Position numbers and translations under genes: made by a program. The notes under the pieces are model-generated. The model made no database searches and had not been told where the DNA came from. It saw nothing but the letters and a program-made list of their open reading frames with translations. Below are positions 27,872 to 36,274 of a DNA stretch of 49,785 nucleotides, piece after piece. Numbering within the stretch: position 1 is the stretch's first letter; each line of letters opens with the position of its first letter. The DNA is from Candidatus Limosilactobacillus intestinipullorum (lineage in GTDB: Bacteria; Bacillota; Bacilli; Lactobacillales; Lactobacillaceae). The DNA is taken from NCBI GenBank assembly GCA_019117185.1, contig DXAF01000008.1, positions 1-49,785 on the forward strand, given 5' to 3'.

Positions 27872-29173
27872 ATGGAACCACTCGCTTATCGAATGCGGCC
27901 CCGTAACCTTGATGAAATCGTGGGTCAACAGCACCTGGTGGGTCCAGGCAAGATCATCTCACGGATGGTGAAAGCCCGGATGCTGTCATCAATGATCCTA
28001 TACGGGCCACCGGGAACTGGAAAGACCAGTATCGCTAGTGCGATTGCTGGATCGACTAAGTACGCCTTCCGTAAGCTTAATGCCGCCACCGACAGTAAGA
28101 AGGACCTGCAGATCGTTGCCGAAGAAGCCAAAATGAGTGGCACCGTCATCTTATTACTTGATGAAATCCACCGACTAGATAAGGCTAAGCAGGACTTTTT
28201 ATTGCCCCACCTAGAGAGCGGCCGGATCATTTTGATTGGTGCAACAACCGAAAATCCGTATATCAGTATCAACCCCGCAATCCGGAGCCGAACCCAAATC
28301 TTTCCGGTCCACCCCCTGAGCATTAACGAAATTAAGGTTGCCTTGGCCCGGGCAATGACCGACCGACAACGGGGACTGGGAAAAATGCCCCTCGTCTTGG
28401 AAGCCAATGCTGAAGACCAGCTCGCCCGAGCAACCAATGGGGACCTGCGGAGTGCCCTGAACGGTCTTGAGTTGGCTGCCAAGTCCACCGATCCCGGTCC
28501 CGATGGTAAAATTCACCTGACGTTACCGGTAATCGAAGAAAGCATCCAAAAAAGGGCCCTCAGTGCTGACAAGGACGGTGACGCCCATTACGACGTTGTT
28601 TCCGCCTTACAAAAGTCAATTCGGGGGTCGGACGTCGATGCCGCCCTCCACTACCTGGCCCGCTTAATTACGGCCGGTGACCTGACTTCTATTGCCCGGC
28701 GGCTGATGGTAATTGCGTATGAAGACATTGGATTGGCCAACATGCCGGCAGTCCAGCGGGCCGTCACAGCCGTTCAGGCAGCCCAGCAGGTGGGCCTACC
28801 GGAAGCCCGGATCCCCCTAGCCGACGTGGTGATTGAGCTGTGCCTTTCTCCTAAGTCCAACTCGGGCATCCTGGCCATCGACAAGGCATTAGACCAGGTT
28901 AAGCAAGGCGGTGTTGGCGCCATCCCCGACTACCTTAAAGATGCCCACTACCAGGGAGCTAAGAAACTGGGCCACGGCGTTGACTACCAGTTTCCTCATG
29001 ACTACCCCCAGGACTGGGTAGCCCAGCAATACCTGCCTGACCGACTGAAGGGTGCCCAATATTACGAGCCGAAACAAAATGGGCGTTTTGAGGCGGCCCT
29101 TGGCAAGCAATATTGGCAGCTCCGCTTAGCCCAGCGGCAGGTGTTAAATGGCCACCACCACCCAACGAAATAA
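27872..29173 (+). CDS. rarA: Replication-associated recombination protein RarA (MgsA)
   Basis: RarA of 433 residues is an AAA+ ATPase of the clamp-loader clade that acts at stalled replication forks. Walker A GPPGTGKTS is at residues 45-53, Walker B ILLLDEIHR at about 93-101, sensor 1 at GATTENPY, and the arginine finger region at RSRTQIF. The C-terminal helical tetramerisation domain includes AYEDIGLANM and the conserved LCLSPKSNS. The probable 6S RNA lies directly downstream; in Bacillus the rarA region also neighbours a 6S RNA gene. Confidence 0.95.
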   Translation: MEPLAYRMRPRNLDEIVGQQHLVGPGKIISRMVKARMLSSMILYGPPGTGKTSIASAIAGSTKYAFRKLNAATDSKKDLQIVAEEAKMSGTVILLLDEIHRLDKAKQDFLLPHLESGRIILIGATTENPYISINPAIRSRTQIFPVHPLSINEIKVALARAMTDRQRGLGKMPLVLEANAEDQLARATNGDLRSALNGLELAAKSTDPGPDGKIHLTLPVIEESIQKRALSADKDGDAHYDVVSALQKSIRGSDVDAALHYLARLITAGDLTSIARRLMVIAYEDIGLANMPAVQRAVTAVQAAQQVGLPEARIPLADVVIELCLSPKSNSGILAIDKALDQVKQGGVGAIPDYLKDAHYQGAKKLGHGVDYQFPHDYPQDWVAQQYLPDRLKGAQYYEPKQNGRFEAALGKQYWQLRLAQRQVLNGHHHPTK

Positions 29174-29202
29174 TTGCCTATTTGACTAATTAATGCTAAG
29201 AT
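29174..29202 (+). promoter_or_regulatory. Promoter of the probable 6S RNA
   Basis: TTGCCT (29174-29179) and TAAGAT (29197-29202) are 17 nt apart, starting right at the end of rarA. It would start an RNA near 29209. Confidence 0.6.
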
Positions 29203-29208
29203 AAAAAT

Positions 29209-29400
29209 GAAAATTCTGTGGTGTACGCGTTGTCTAAACGCAGGTTTGCCTTACAGTCTTTTTACTTTGGGACTAGTGTCATGCCCTTTTTTACAACATG
29301 CCTTTTCACTTGGTAGTTGGCGATCGGGCAACCGTGTCCCACCTGTTTAACATACAGGTCAACACTGAATGATAATTAACGGCACCGACGGAGTTTTCGT
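29209..29400 (+). ncRNA. ssrS: Probable 6S RNA
   Basis: A roughly 190-nt non-coding stretch has its own promoter and terminator. GTGTACG near the 5' end can pair with CGTACAT near the 3' end (about 29221 and 29399) as a closing stem. Nested pairs (TGGGAC with GTCCCA, GCCC with GGGC) continue toward the tip. An unpaired pyrimidine-rich 5' side (CAGTCTTTTTACTT) faces a small hairpin ACCTG-TTTAACATA-CAGGT on the 3' side, resembling the central bubble of Firmicutes 6S RNA. 6S RNA mimics an open promoter and binds housekeeping RNA polymerase. Position after rarA fits. I could not run a covariance model. Confidence 0.62.
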
Positions 29401-29408
29401 ACATAGTT

Positions 29409-29455
29409 AAGAGGTTGGGAGGAAACCCAGTTTCCTCCCAACCTCTTTTCTTTGT
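29409..29455 (+). terminator. Terminator after the probable 6S RNA
   Basis: A 15-bp perfect stem (GAGGTTGGGAGGAAA with TTTCCTCCCAACCTC) and a 5-nt loop are followed by TTTTCTTT. Confidence 0.85.
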
Positions 29456-29482
29456 CAAAATCAAACAAAGGAACTTAATAAA

Positions 29483-29776
29483 ATGCTCTTATCAATTTTC
29501 GTCACCCTCTTTGGGCTCATTGCCCTGTTTGAAGGGACTTTCTTTCTTACCCACCTCCACAAGCCCTTCATGATTTTTGACCCCACTACCAGCAAGTTCA
29601 TTGCAACCCAATTAAAGGTTTGGGGGGTGATTATGACCGCAATTGGCCTGATCACCATCGTGGCCGCCTGGTTAAACAATATTGCGTTTATCGTTATCAT
29701 GGTGGTCGTGGGTTGTCTTTTGGAGACCCAGATGGCCTTTTCGATCACCAGTGAATTTCGTGCAAAGTATCACTAG
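29483..29776 (+). CDS. Small integral membrane protein of unknown function
   Basis: This 97-residue protein has three hydrophobic helices (about residues 1-22, 42-62 and 64-82) joined by short loops, and a short charged C-terminus ending in SEFRAKYH. I do not recognise a named family; it resembles small DUF membrane proteins common in lactobacilli. It is preceded by AAAGGAACTT, a modest ribosome binding site, and lies between the 6S RNA terminator and the universal stress gene. Confidence 0.7.
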   Translation: MLLSIFVTLFGLIALFEGTFFLTHLHKPFMIFDPTTSKFIATQLKVWGVIMTAIGLITIVAAWLNNIAFIVIMVVVGCLLETQMAFSITSEFRAKYH

Positions 29777-29840
29777 ATTCTTTACCAGGACTTGTCGAAA
29801 AGTGTATAATAGTGGTAAATAAGCTTAAGGAGGCACTATT

Positions 29841-30332
29841 ATGGCACAAACATACAAACACATCCTGGTACCCGTTGATGGGTCCGCAGAAGCTGAGTTA
29901 GCCTTCAAGAAGGCCGTTGCGGTTGCCAAGCGTAACGGTGAAGATGCGGAGCTACGGTTACTGCACGTCGTTGATACCCGGGCCTTTCAAAACATTTCTA
30001 GTTTTGATACCTCAATGGTAGAGCAGGTTACTGATACCGCTAAGAAGACGCTAGACCAATACATCGATTACGCCAAGGACCAGGGCGTAAAGAACGTGAG
30101 TTACTCAATCGAATATGGTGCACCAAAGACTATTATTGCCCGCGATGTTCCAAAGGAAATGGGGGCCGACCTCATCATGATCGGTGCCACCGGTCTCAAT
30201 GCCGTCGAACGGATCTTAATCGGTTCCGTCACGGAATACGTTACCCGGACCGCCATTTGCGATGTCTTGGTTGTCCGGACGGATCTCAATAACAAGCCAA
30301 TTGCCAACCCTAAGAAACGGGATAAACGTTAA
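29841..30332 (+). CDS. Universal stress protein, UspA family
   Basis: This 163-residue protein has the Usp fold: strand 1 HILVPVDGSAEAELAF at the N-terminus and the ATP-binding loop G-x2-G-x9-G-(S/T) seen as GATGLNAVERILIGSVTEYV near residues 116-135. It is therefore likely the ATP-binding subtype. The Arg/Lys-rich C-terminus extends slightly beyond the fold. A TATAAT box lies about 35 nt upstream and AAGGAGG precedes the ATG. The gene is monocistronic, with a terminator before the next gene. The stress it responds to is unknown. Confidence 0.93.
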   Translation: MAQTYKHILVPVDGSAEAELAFKKAVAVAKRNGEDAELRLLHVVDTRAFQNISSFDTSMVEQVTDTAKKTLDQYIDYAKDQGVKNVSYSIEYGAPKTIIARDVPKEMGADLIMIGATGLNAVERILIGSVTEYVTRTAICDVLVVRTDLNNKPIANPKKRDKR

Positions 30333-30350
30333 TCGCAAAATAGCTTAAAC

Positions 30351-30396
30351 AAAAATGCTTCATAAAGCGGTGTCACCCATTTATGAAGCATTTTTA
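30351..30396 (+). terminator. Terminator after the universal stress gene
   Basis: AAAAATGCTTCATAAA and TTTATGAAGCATTTTT pair around a short loop, with a T-rich 3' arm. It lies within the 91-nt gap before the second AraR-type regulator, so that regulator must start within or just after it or depend on read-through. Confidence 0.75.
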
Positions 30397-30423
30397 TTTA
30401 CACAAGAGAAAGAAGGTCATGCA

Positions 30424-31509
30424 ATGGAAGTTAAGTACGAACTTGTTAAGCAGACACTACGCCAAGAAATCATCAGTGGCAAGTATCAAATCAACGAAAA
30501 ATTACCGACAGAAAGCCAATTAATGGCACGATTTAACGTTTCGCGCTACACCATCCGCCGGGCAGTCGGCGAACTGGAAAACGAGCACTACATCTACCGG
30601 GTCCAGGGGGGTGGGATGTTCGTCCAAGACTGGCAGCGCCATTGGTCAGCCGATGACGCTAATAAATTAGTCGGTGTCATCAGCACCCACATGGCGGACT
30701 ACATTTTTCCACCGATTATCTCGGGAATTGACAGCGTCCTCTCGGAAAAGGGCTATTCGCTAATCGTCGGTAACACCCTTAACAACCATGATCGGGAACG
30801 CAAGTCCTTACTTAACATGCTAGACCTTAAGATCGCTGGGCTAATCATTGAACCAACCCAAAGTGCCCTCCCTAACCCTAACCTAGACCTCTACCAGCAG
30901 ATCAAGGAATACCATATCCCGACCATCCTCTTTCACGCTAGTTATCCCCAGATGAACTTTCCCTGCCTGCTAACCCAAGATGAGGCAGCGGAACGAGAAC
31001 TCATCAACTACCTCTTCCAGCTCGGGCACCGTAGAATCTTAGGAATCTTTCAGATCGATGACCGGCAGGGCGCCAACCGGGAACAGGGGATGATTCGAGC
31101 ATACCAAGAAGCCGGCGTCCCCATCACCGACAGCGAATTAATCATGTACCAATCATCCGACCAGGTCAGTGCGATCTTAAAACGGGTCGACCGCATCATG
31201 AACTTAGCTGACCAACCCACCGCCATTGCCTGCTACAATGACCACCTGGCAACAACAATCATCGGGCACCTCCAACACCAGGGAATCAGCGTACCAGGCG
31301 AGGTCTCGGTGGTCGGTTTTGACAACTATGACCTCGCTCAAACGCTTACCCCAACATTGACCACCGCTAACCACCCGAAGCGCCAGCTCGGCGAGGATGC
31401 CGGTCGAATGATGTTAAAAATGATTAATGGCGAACAAGTTAAATCGATTACCTACCCGGTCCCCATCATTAAGGGAACCTCGGCTCAGGCACTTAAGGAG
31501 GAAAAATAA
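30424..31509 (+). CDS. Second AraR-type GntR/LacI transcriptional regulator
   Basis: This 361-residue regulator pairs a GntR-type winged helix (residues 1-70, with PTESQLMARFNVSRYTIRRA) with a LacI-type sugar-binding domain (about 80-350). It is clearly paralogous to the araR product in this window: both share the RYTIRRA and ELENEHYIYR segments and a matching PTAIACYND motif. I place the start at the ATG at 30424 because AGAAAGAAGG lies upstream; the longer frame begins in the preceding terminator. It overlaps the aldo/keto reductase gene by TAATG, so the two are cotranscribed and probably functionally linked. No AraR-like box is visible in front of it, so its operator and ligand may differ. 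Confidence 0.88.
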   Translation: MEVKYELVKQTLRQEIISGKYQINEKLPTESQLMARFNVSRYTIRRAVGELENEHYIYRVQGGGMFVQDWQRHWSADDANKLVGVISTHMADYIFPPIISGIDSVLSEKGYSLIVGNTLNNHDRERKSLLNMLDLKIAGLIIEPTQSALPNPNLDLYQQIKEYHIPTILFHASYPQMNFPCLLTQDEAAERELINYLFQLGHRRILGIFQIDDRQGANREQGMIRAYQEAGVPITDSELIMYQSSDQVSAILKRVDRIMNLADQPTAIACYNDHLATTIIGHLQHQGISVPGEVSVVGFDNYDLAQTLTPTLTTANHPKRQLGEDAGRMMLKMINGEQVKSITYPVPIIKGTSAQALKEEK

Positions 31510-32351
31510 TGAATACGCAAACTAATTTATTGACCCTGGCTGATGGTCAGCAGATGCCCCAAGAAGGTTTCGGCTTGTACAAGGTGACCGGGCAAAGTAT
31601 CATTTCAAGTGCCGTCGCTAGCGCCTACCAAGCTGGCTACCGCCTTTTTGACACTGCCCAACTATACAAAAACGAGGCCGAGGTTGGTCAGGCCCTTACT
31701 GACCTCCACGTTCCCCGTGAAAAACTCTTTGTAACCACCAAGGTGGCCGAAGAAAACCAGGGGTACCAGCGTACAATTACAGCCGTTAAGTACTCCCTCC
31801 ACAAGCTGCAGCTGGACTACGTCAACCTTTTGATGATCCACTGGCCAATTGAGCGGGCCTTCTTTGACAGCTGGGCGGCCCTCGAAGAACTGAAGAAACA
31901 GGGGCTTACCAAGTCGATCGGGGTTAGCAACTTCCAGGTGATCCACCTTCAGTACCTAGCAACTCAGGCGGCTGAGATGCCAGTGGTTAACCAGGTTGAA
32001 CGCCACCCCCGCCTTAACCAGGCCCCCCTAGTCAAGTTTGACCAGGACCACCATATCATCACCCAGGCTTGGAGTCCTCTGGGGCGGGGAACCATCTTGG
32101 ATAATCCCACACTAAAGGCAATTGGTGACCACCACCACAAATCGGCCGCCCAGGTGGTGCTCCGCTGGCACCTACAAAGCAGCGTTGCCTTCATCCCCAA
32201 GTCAGTTCACGAAGCCCGGATCAAGCAGAACATGGCGATCTATGACTTCCAGCTAAGCGACCAGGAAATGGACCAGATCAACCAATTGAATAACTTTCAC
32301 CGGACTGGGAAGGAACCAGCCCTAGTTTACGAGTACAATAAGAAGTGGTAA
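31509..32351 (+). CDS. Aldo/keto reductase
   Basis: This 280-residue TIM-barrel oxidoreductase belongs to the AKR5-like bacterial group that reduces aldehydes, ketones and some sugars with NADPH. The catalytic tetrad is visible: Asp48 and Tyr53 in RLFDTAQLYKNE, Lys78 in VTTKV and His111 in LLMIHWP. The signature GVSNFQ and the C-terminal IPKSVHEARIKQN are typical. The start overlaps the upstream regulator stop. Linkage to an AraR paralogue suggests a pentose or other sugar-derived carbonyl as substrate, which is inference. Confidence 0.92.
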   Translation: MNTQTNLLTLADGQQMPQEGFGLYKVTGQSIISSAVASAYQAGYRLFDTAQLYKNEAEVGQALTDLHVPREKLFVTTKVAEENQGYQRTITAVKYSLHKLQLDYVNLLMIHWPIERAFFDSWAALEELKKQGLTKSIGVSNFQVIHLQYLATQAAEMPVVNQVERHPRLNQAPLVKFDQDHHIITQAWSPLGRGTILDNPTLKAIGDHHHKSAAQVVLRWHLQSSVAFIPKSVHEARIKQNMAIYDFQLSDQEMDQINQLNNFHRTGKEPALVYEYNKKW

Positions 32352-32381
32352 GTCCACTTAACTAATAACTATTAAACAATA

Positions 32382-32430
32382 GATGGCCTTCAATGATCGA
32401 ACCAATTCGCCGATCATTAAAGGCCATTAT
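32382..32430. terminator. Bidirectional terminator between convergent genes
   Basis: ATGGCCTTCAATGATCG pairs with CGATCATTAAAGGCCAT around a short loop, with A/T-rich flanks. It separates the aldo/keto reductase gene from the convergent acetyltransferase gene. Confidence 0.75.
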
Positions 32431-32454
32431 TATTGTAGCTAAGACACTGCATCC

Positions 32455-33024
32455 CTATTCCCGGTACGGATTCGCCTTGATCACCCGGGCAGGGTTACCG
32501 GTGATGATAACATTATCCCCAAAGGACTTCGTTACCACGCTGCCGGCGCCTACCACCACGTTGTTACCGAGGGTGACCCCGGGGCAGATAATGCTGCCCC
32601 CGCCAACCCAGACGTCATTACCGAGGGTGATACCAAAGCCCTGCCCATAAGCACCATTGCGCCGCTTCTTCGGGTCTAATGGGTGGTTAACAGTGTAAAA
32701 CTGGACGTGGGGGCCTAGTAAACAGTGGTCGCCAATCCGAATCGGACTCACGTCGAGCATCACGCAATCGTAGTTGGCAAAGAAGTCATCACCAACGTAA
32801 ATATTATATCCGTAGTCACAACGAAACTGGGGGTGGACCTCACCGCCATTGCCAACGTGGCCAAAGAGCTTTTTTATTACTGCCATCCCCTCGTCCGGGT
32901 GGTCTTCGCCAAGCTGGTTAAAAGCGGCCACTAGTTGGCGGGCCCGTCCTCGTTCAGCGACCAATTCTGGGTCCGCGACCCAAAAGACTTCGCCATTTAA
33001 CATCTTTTCCTTTTCGCTTGCCAT
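32455..33024 (-). CDS. Sugar O-acetyltransferase (maltose/galactoside type)
   Basis: This 189-residue protein belongs to the LacA/Maa family of left-handed beta-helix acetyltransferases, which move acetyl groups from acetyl-CoA to sugars. An N-terminal Mac domain (about residues 5-60, EKMLNGEVFWVADPELVAER) is followed by hexapeptide repeats and the catalytic His in FYTVNHPLDPKKR. Near the C-terminus is the PGVTLGNNVVVGAGSVVTK stretch. The start at 33024 follows AGGAGG; the longer frame extends into the upstream terminator. Its physiological substrate is unknown; the family often detoxifies non-metabolisable sugars. Confidence 0.92.
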   Translation of the reverse strand: MASEKEKMLNGEVFWVADPELVAERGRARQLVAAFNQLGEDHPDEGMAVIKKLFGHVGNGGEVHPQFRCDYGYNIYVGDDFFANYDCVMLDVSPIRIGDHCLLGPHVQFYTVNHPLDPKKRRNGAYGQGFGITLGNDVWVGGGSIICPGVTLGNNVVVGAGSVVTKSFGDNVIITGNPARVIKANPYRE

Positions 33025-33039
33025 AATTCCTCCTGAAAA

Positions 33040-33086
33040 CAACGGGTCCAAGTATTCGGCTAACCTAAATACTTGGACCCCACATT
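33040..33086 (-). terminator. Terminator after the small membrane protein gene
   Basis: GGGTCCAAGTATT and AATACTTGGACCC form a 13-bp stem. Pyrimidine-rich tails follow on both strands. Confidence 0.65.
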
Positions 33087-33097
33087 TTATTTTAATC

Positions 33098-33424
33098 TTA
33101 TTGGTGCATGACCATCGCCTTGACCCGGCCGGGCTGGTGTTGGTGCCAGTAGTCAATTCCGTGGACGTGACGGTAGTGGTCCCATTCATGTTTTTTAATC
33201 AATAACCGCTTACCAGGCTCACCCACCGGTGAAACATCCACCTTATCCATGCAGTAGAGGTACATTGCCAGCAAAATTACGTCAGAAACAATCCCAATCC
33301 CCGTAAACAACAGGAGGACACCAACCACTGAGAAGACCTTCTCAAACTTCGTCCAGCGACGGTAGTAAACTACCCCCTCCTGAAGACGGTCGGTCTTAAC
33401 TGGTTTTAACTTATGAAATTTCAC
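33098..33424 (-). CDS. Small membrane protein of unknown function in the AraR regulon
   Basis: This 108-residue protein has a basic N-terminus (about 1-28), one long hydrophobic stretch (about 29-59) that could be one helix or a tight hairpin, and a polar C-terminus with seven His residues in the last 35 (HEWDHYRHVHGIDYWHQH and a final VMHQ). I do not recognise a family. The start is GTG at 33424, with GGAGG 8 nt upstream; the alternative ATG lies within that site. Its promoter contains an AraR-like operator in the -35/-10 spacer and an upstream cre-like site, so it is probably induced by arabinose. It lies between araA and the acetyltransferase gene. Confidence 0.72.
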   Translation of the reverse strand: MKFHKLKPVKTDRLQEGVVYYRRWTKFEKVFSVVGVLLLFTGIGIVSDVILLAMYLYCMDKVDVSPVGEPGKRLLIKKHEWDHYRHVHGIDYWHQHQPGRVKAMVMHQ

Positions 33425-33456
33425 TGCACTTACCTCCAATAATATTTATTAATAGC

Positions 33457-33494
33457 ATTTTACAATTATCCGGACAAATTTGCAAGCGGTTCCA
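33457..33494 (-). promoter_or_regulatory. AraR operator, promoter and cre-like site of the small membrane protein gene
   Basis: On the minus strand, TTGCAA (33480-33485) and TAAAAT (33457-33462) are 17 nt apart. The AraR-like operator ATTTGTCCGGATAATT (33464-33479) fills that spacer. The cre-like TGGAACCGCTTGCA (33481-33494) overlaps the -35. The layout matches three other ara promoters in this window. Confidence 0.68.
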
Positions 33495-33497
33495 AGC

Positions 33498-33530
33498 AAA
33501 AATGGCCAGCCAATCATGGCTGACCATTCT
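33498..33530 (-). terminator. Terminator after araA
   Basis: On the minus strand, AATGGTCAGCCATG and TTGGCTGGCCATTTTT form a stem with a T5 tail, about 30 nt after the araA stop. Confidence 0.8.
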
Positions 33531-33558
33531 TATTTATAAGGGGTGAACGTGGCACAGC

Positions 33559-34983
33559 TTACTTGATATCAACTAATTCGATACCGAATAACTTAGCCAA
33601 CGTTTCCATTTGGTCCATCGTCAGGTTCATTGAAAGAACGGTGTGGTGACCACCACCATTACGCATCCATTCAGTGGCACCCTTCTTCAGGCCGCACTTT
33701 GGTGTCCACATCTGCTTGGCGACTGGCAGGTTTGGCATTTCCTTTTCCGGCTTAGCACAGTCAACATCATAAGCAATGAACTTGTAACCGTCATCGAAGT
33801 AAGACAGGGTAATGTCAATTCCTTCACCTTCAGAACCAGTAAATACCAGCCGTGCTGGATCGGCCTTGTCACCAATGTCCAATGGGTGAACTTCAACCCG
33901 TGGCTTGTCAGAAGCAAGGGTTGGGTCAACTTCCAACATGTGGGACCCCATAATGGCTTGGTGACCCTTCCGCAGGTCGAGCGTGTAGTCTTCCATGAAG
34001 GCCGTTTGCTTGTTTTCAGCAATAATCTTCAGCAGGCGTGACAAACCAGCTGACTTAAAGTCACCTTCAGCACCGAAGCCGTAGCCATCAATCATCAGTA
34101 ATTGAACTGCTAGGCCAGGCAATTGCTCTAAGCCTTCCAGGTCTTGGAAGTTAGTGGTGAATGCGTCATAACCCTTTTCATCAAGGAAGCGCTTGATACC
34201 AAGGTATTCACGTAGTTGATAACGAACGGAGTGAACATACTTATCATGGTCGTTGTCACCTTCAACCATGTCATAGTTTTCTTCCAGCCGTTTGTATTCC
34301 TTGTCAATGTCGTCTTCACTAACGGCGTTAACAGCGGCAACCAATTCTGGTACTGGCCAGTAATCAACCGTCCAACCAAGCTTGATTTGGGCAGCAACCT
34401 TGTCACCTTCAGTAACGGCCACGTCACGCATGGTGTCACCAAAGCGGGCAATCTTAATGTGGAAGCTTTCGTTGTAACCAACGGCGACCTTTTCCCAGTC
34501 GGCAATTTCTTCTTGAACTTCGGGATCATTCCACCAGCCATAAACAATCTTGTCTGGAACACCCATCCGTGCGTTGATGTAGTCGTATTCACGATCACCG
34601 TGGGCACTTTGGTTCAGGTTCATGTAGTCAAAGTCAATGGTGTCAAATGGAATGTGGTCCAGCATCTGAGTAGCCAAGTGGAGCAGTGGCTTTTGCAGTA
34701 ACTTGGTACCACGGATCCAGTTCTTAGCTGGTGAGAAGGTGTGCATCCAAGTGATTACCCCAGCAACGTTATCGTTGTAGTTAACTTCCTTCATGAACTT
34801 TGTAATACTGTCAGCAGTCGTAGCAACCAGCTTGAAGACAACCTTGTACGGAAGCTTGCCACTAGCATTTAAGCCATCAACCAACTTACGAGCGTCCTTT
34901 TCAACTTGTTCTAGTGCTTCTGGACCGTATAGTGGTTGGCTACCAACTGCGAACCAAAATTCATAATCAGGTGTTTTTAACAT
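33559..34983 (-). CDS. araA: L-arabinose isomerase
   Basis: AraA of 474 residues converts L-arabinose to L-ribulose, the first step of arabinose use, with a divalent metal. The N-terminal stretch [18 protein letters not shown] and [14 protein letters not shown] are family signatures. The metal-binding acidic and His residues fall in [27 protein letters not shown] and HHTVLS. Length equals that of Bacillus and Lactobacillus AraA. It is transcribed alone, about 4.8 kb from araB-araD, under its own AraR-type promoter with a downstream cre-like site. The start codon follows AAAAGGGGATC. Confidence 0.97.
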   Translation of the reverse strand: MLKTPDYEFWFAVGSQPLYGPEALEQVEKDARKLVDGLNASGKLPYKVVFKLVATTADSITKFMKEVNYNDNVAGVITWMHTFSPAKNWIRGTKLLQKPLLHLATQMLDHIPFDTIDFDYMNLNQSAHGDREYDYINARMGVPDKIVYGWWNDPEVQEEIADWEKVAVGYNESFHIKIARFGDTMRDVAVTEGDKVAAQIKLGWTVDYWPVPELVAAVNAVSEDDIDKEYKRLEENYDMVEGDNDHDKYVHSVRYQLREYLGIKRFLDEKGYDAFTTNFQDLEGLEQLPGLAVQLLMIDGYGFGAEGDFKSAGLSRLLKIIAENKQTAFMEDYTLDLRKGHQAIMGSHMLEVDPTLASDKPRVEVHPLDIGDKADPARLVFTGSEGEGIDITLSYFDDGYKFIAYDVDCAKPEKEMPNLPVAKQMWTPKCGLKKGATEWMRNGGGHHTVLSMNLTMDQMETLAKLFGIELVDIK

Positions 34984-35041
34984 AATGATTAGATCCCCTT
35001 TTCCTTAAATGAACTCGTAACGATCCCAATTAGGACCATCA

Positions 35042-35089
35042 CTAAATCGCTTACATTGTCATTATATATAATTCATACGGATAAATCAA
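35042..35089 (-). promoter_or_regulatory. AraR operator, promoter and cre-like site of araA
   Basis: On the minus strand, TTGATT (35084-35089) and TATAAT (35061-35066) are 17 nt apart, with the AraR-like operator ATTTATCCGTATGAAT (35071-35086) overlapping the -35 and filling the spacer. Five nt after the -10 lies the cre-like TGTAAGCGATTTAG (35042-35055). A further palindrome AATACGTATT lies just upstream (35088-35097) and may be a second, weaker site. Confidence 0.75.
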
Positions 35090-35127
35090 TACGTATTTCA
35101 AAAATAATCGCATGAATTATTAGAGGA

Positions 35128-35154
35128 ATTAAAAATCCCACCTAACCGGTAGGA
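35128..35154 (-). terminator. Terminator after the lipid kinase gene
   Basis: On the minus strand, CCTACC pairs with GGTGGG through one G-U pair, followed by ATTTTTAATT. The stem is short but well placed. Confidence 0.5.
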
Positions 35155-35171
35155 TAATACATACTAGGGCG

Positions 35172-36113
35172 CTAACGTGGCTGCTGCCAGACGGGGTAAG
35201 AAGTGCATGACAAATCCAATTCGAAGGCGTGCCGACCAAGCTCCTCACCATCAACCTGTCCGTACTGGGCCGGGCTCAAGTGGTAACGAAGCTTGGTCCC
35301 CCGAAAGACTTGGGTGTGCCGGGACCCGGGAAGGCGCCCGCAAGCAAAAAGAATGATTGACCGTATAATACTTAACCGGCCAGCCTTCGCCAAGACAACT
35401 AGCTCAAGTTGCTGCTGATCAACCCGTTGGTCCGGCGCAACCCGGATCCCACCACCAATAAAGTGGTGGTTGCTAGCAATTAATAAGAAGGCCCGGTCAA
35501 AGACCTGCTCCCCTGACCCGGCCACGTTTACTTGGACCCGAAAAATCGGTTGGGTAAAGAGAACCCGAACCGCCTTGACAATGTAGGAAAAGGTACCCAG
35601 GTGGTGGTGGTTTAAAAAGTCCTTAGCCCGCGAATGGTTCGTCGCGTGAACGATCGCTGCATCAAAGCCGATCCCGAGGTTATTAAGAAAGATCCCCTGC
35701 TTTTGACTTGCGTGATCGTAAAAGCGGCCTACTTTAATTACGTGGCGGCAGTTATTTTCTAAAATTTGCCGCAATGCCTGACGCGGTCGGGTAGAAATAC
35801 CATAGCCCCGGGCGAAGTCATTTCCCGTCCCCGCCGGTACATAGGCAACCGGGAGGGTGGAGGTACGCCGATTGCTCAATAACCCCGCAATCGCTTCATG
35901 GAGGGTCCCATCACCACCGACCACAACCAGGCAATTGATGTCGGGACGGGTTTGGGCAACCTGGCGGGCAAGTTGGCGGGGGTGCCCAAGGCGAGTGCTG
36001 GTCACTTTTTCGTAGTCGACCCGCTGTTCGTCCAGTAGTAAGGCTAGCTGCCGCCAGACCTGTCGTCCCTTTCCGCTCCCCGCAAGTGGATTAATTAAAA
36101 ACATGTACTTCAC
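35172..36113 (-). CDS. Diacylglycerol kinase-family lipid kinase
   Basis: This 313-residue protein has the DAGK catalytic domain (about residues 1-130) with the nucleotide-binding VVVGGDGTLHEAI motif and the PAGTGNDFARGYGI stretch that follows. The C-terminal beta-rich domain ends with a YGQVDGEE motif. YegS/DagK-type proteins phosphorylate lipids such as diacylglycerol or related molecules at the inner membrane face. It is unrelated to the flanking arabinose genes by function, and no AraR-like site precedes it, so it probably belongs to a separate transcript. Confidence 0.9.
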   Translation of the reverse strand: MKYMFLINPLAGSGKGRQVWRQLALLLDEQRVDYEKVTSTRLGHPRQLARQVAQTRPDINCLVVVGGDGTLHEAIAGLLSNRRTSTLPVAYVPAGTGNDFARGYGISTRPRQALRQILENNCRHVIKVGRFYDHASQKQGIFLNNLGIGFDAAIVHATNHSRAKDFLNHHHLGTFSYIVKAVRVLFTQPIFRVQVNVAGSGEQVFDRAFLLIASNHHFIGGGIRVAPDQRVDQQQLELVVLAKAGRLSIIRSIILFACGRLPGSRHTQVFRGTKLRYHLSPAQYGQVDGEELGRHAFELDLSCTSYPVWQQPR

Positions 36114-36191
36114 TCGTACCTACTCCATTCTTGGCAATTAATAGTCCTATTATACGCTATTATTAACCAATCATGGAACTTCGTGCCCAAC

Positions 36192-36238
36192 AAAAACTCC
36201 CAGTCACCGGGCATTTATTGTCCAACGACTGGGAAATT
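36192..36238 (-). terminator. Terminator after the MFS sugar symporter gene
   Basis: On the minus strand, CCCAGTCG and TGACTGGG pair across a G+C-rich inner loop, followed by AGTTTTTGTTG. Confidence 0.75.
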
Positions 36239-36274
36239 TGTGGATTTTGTTAAGCGCACTACGAAGGTTAAACT

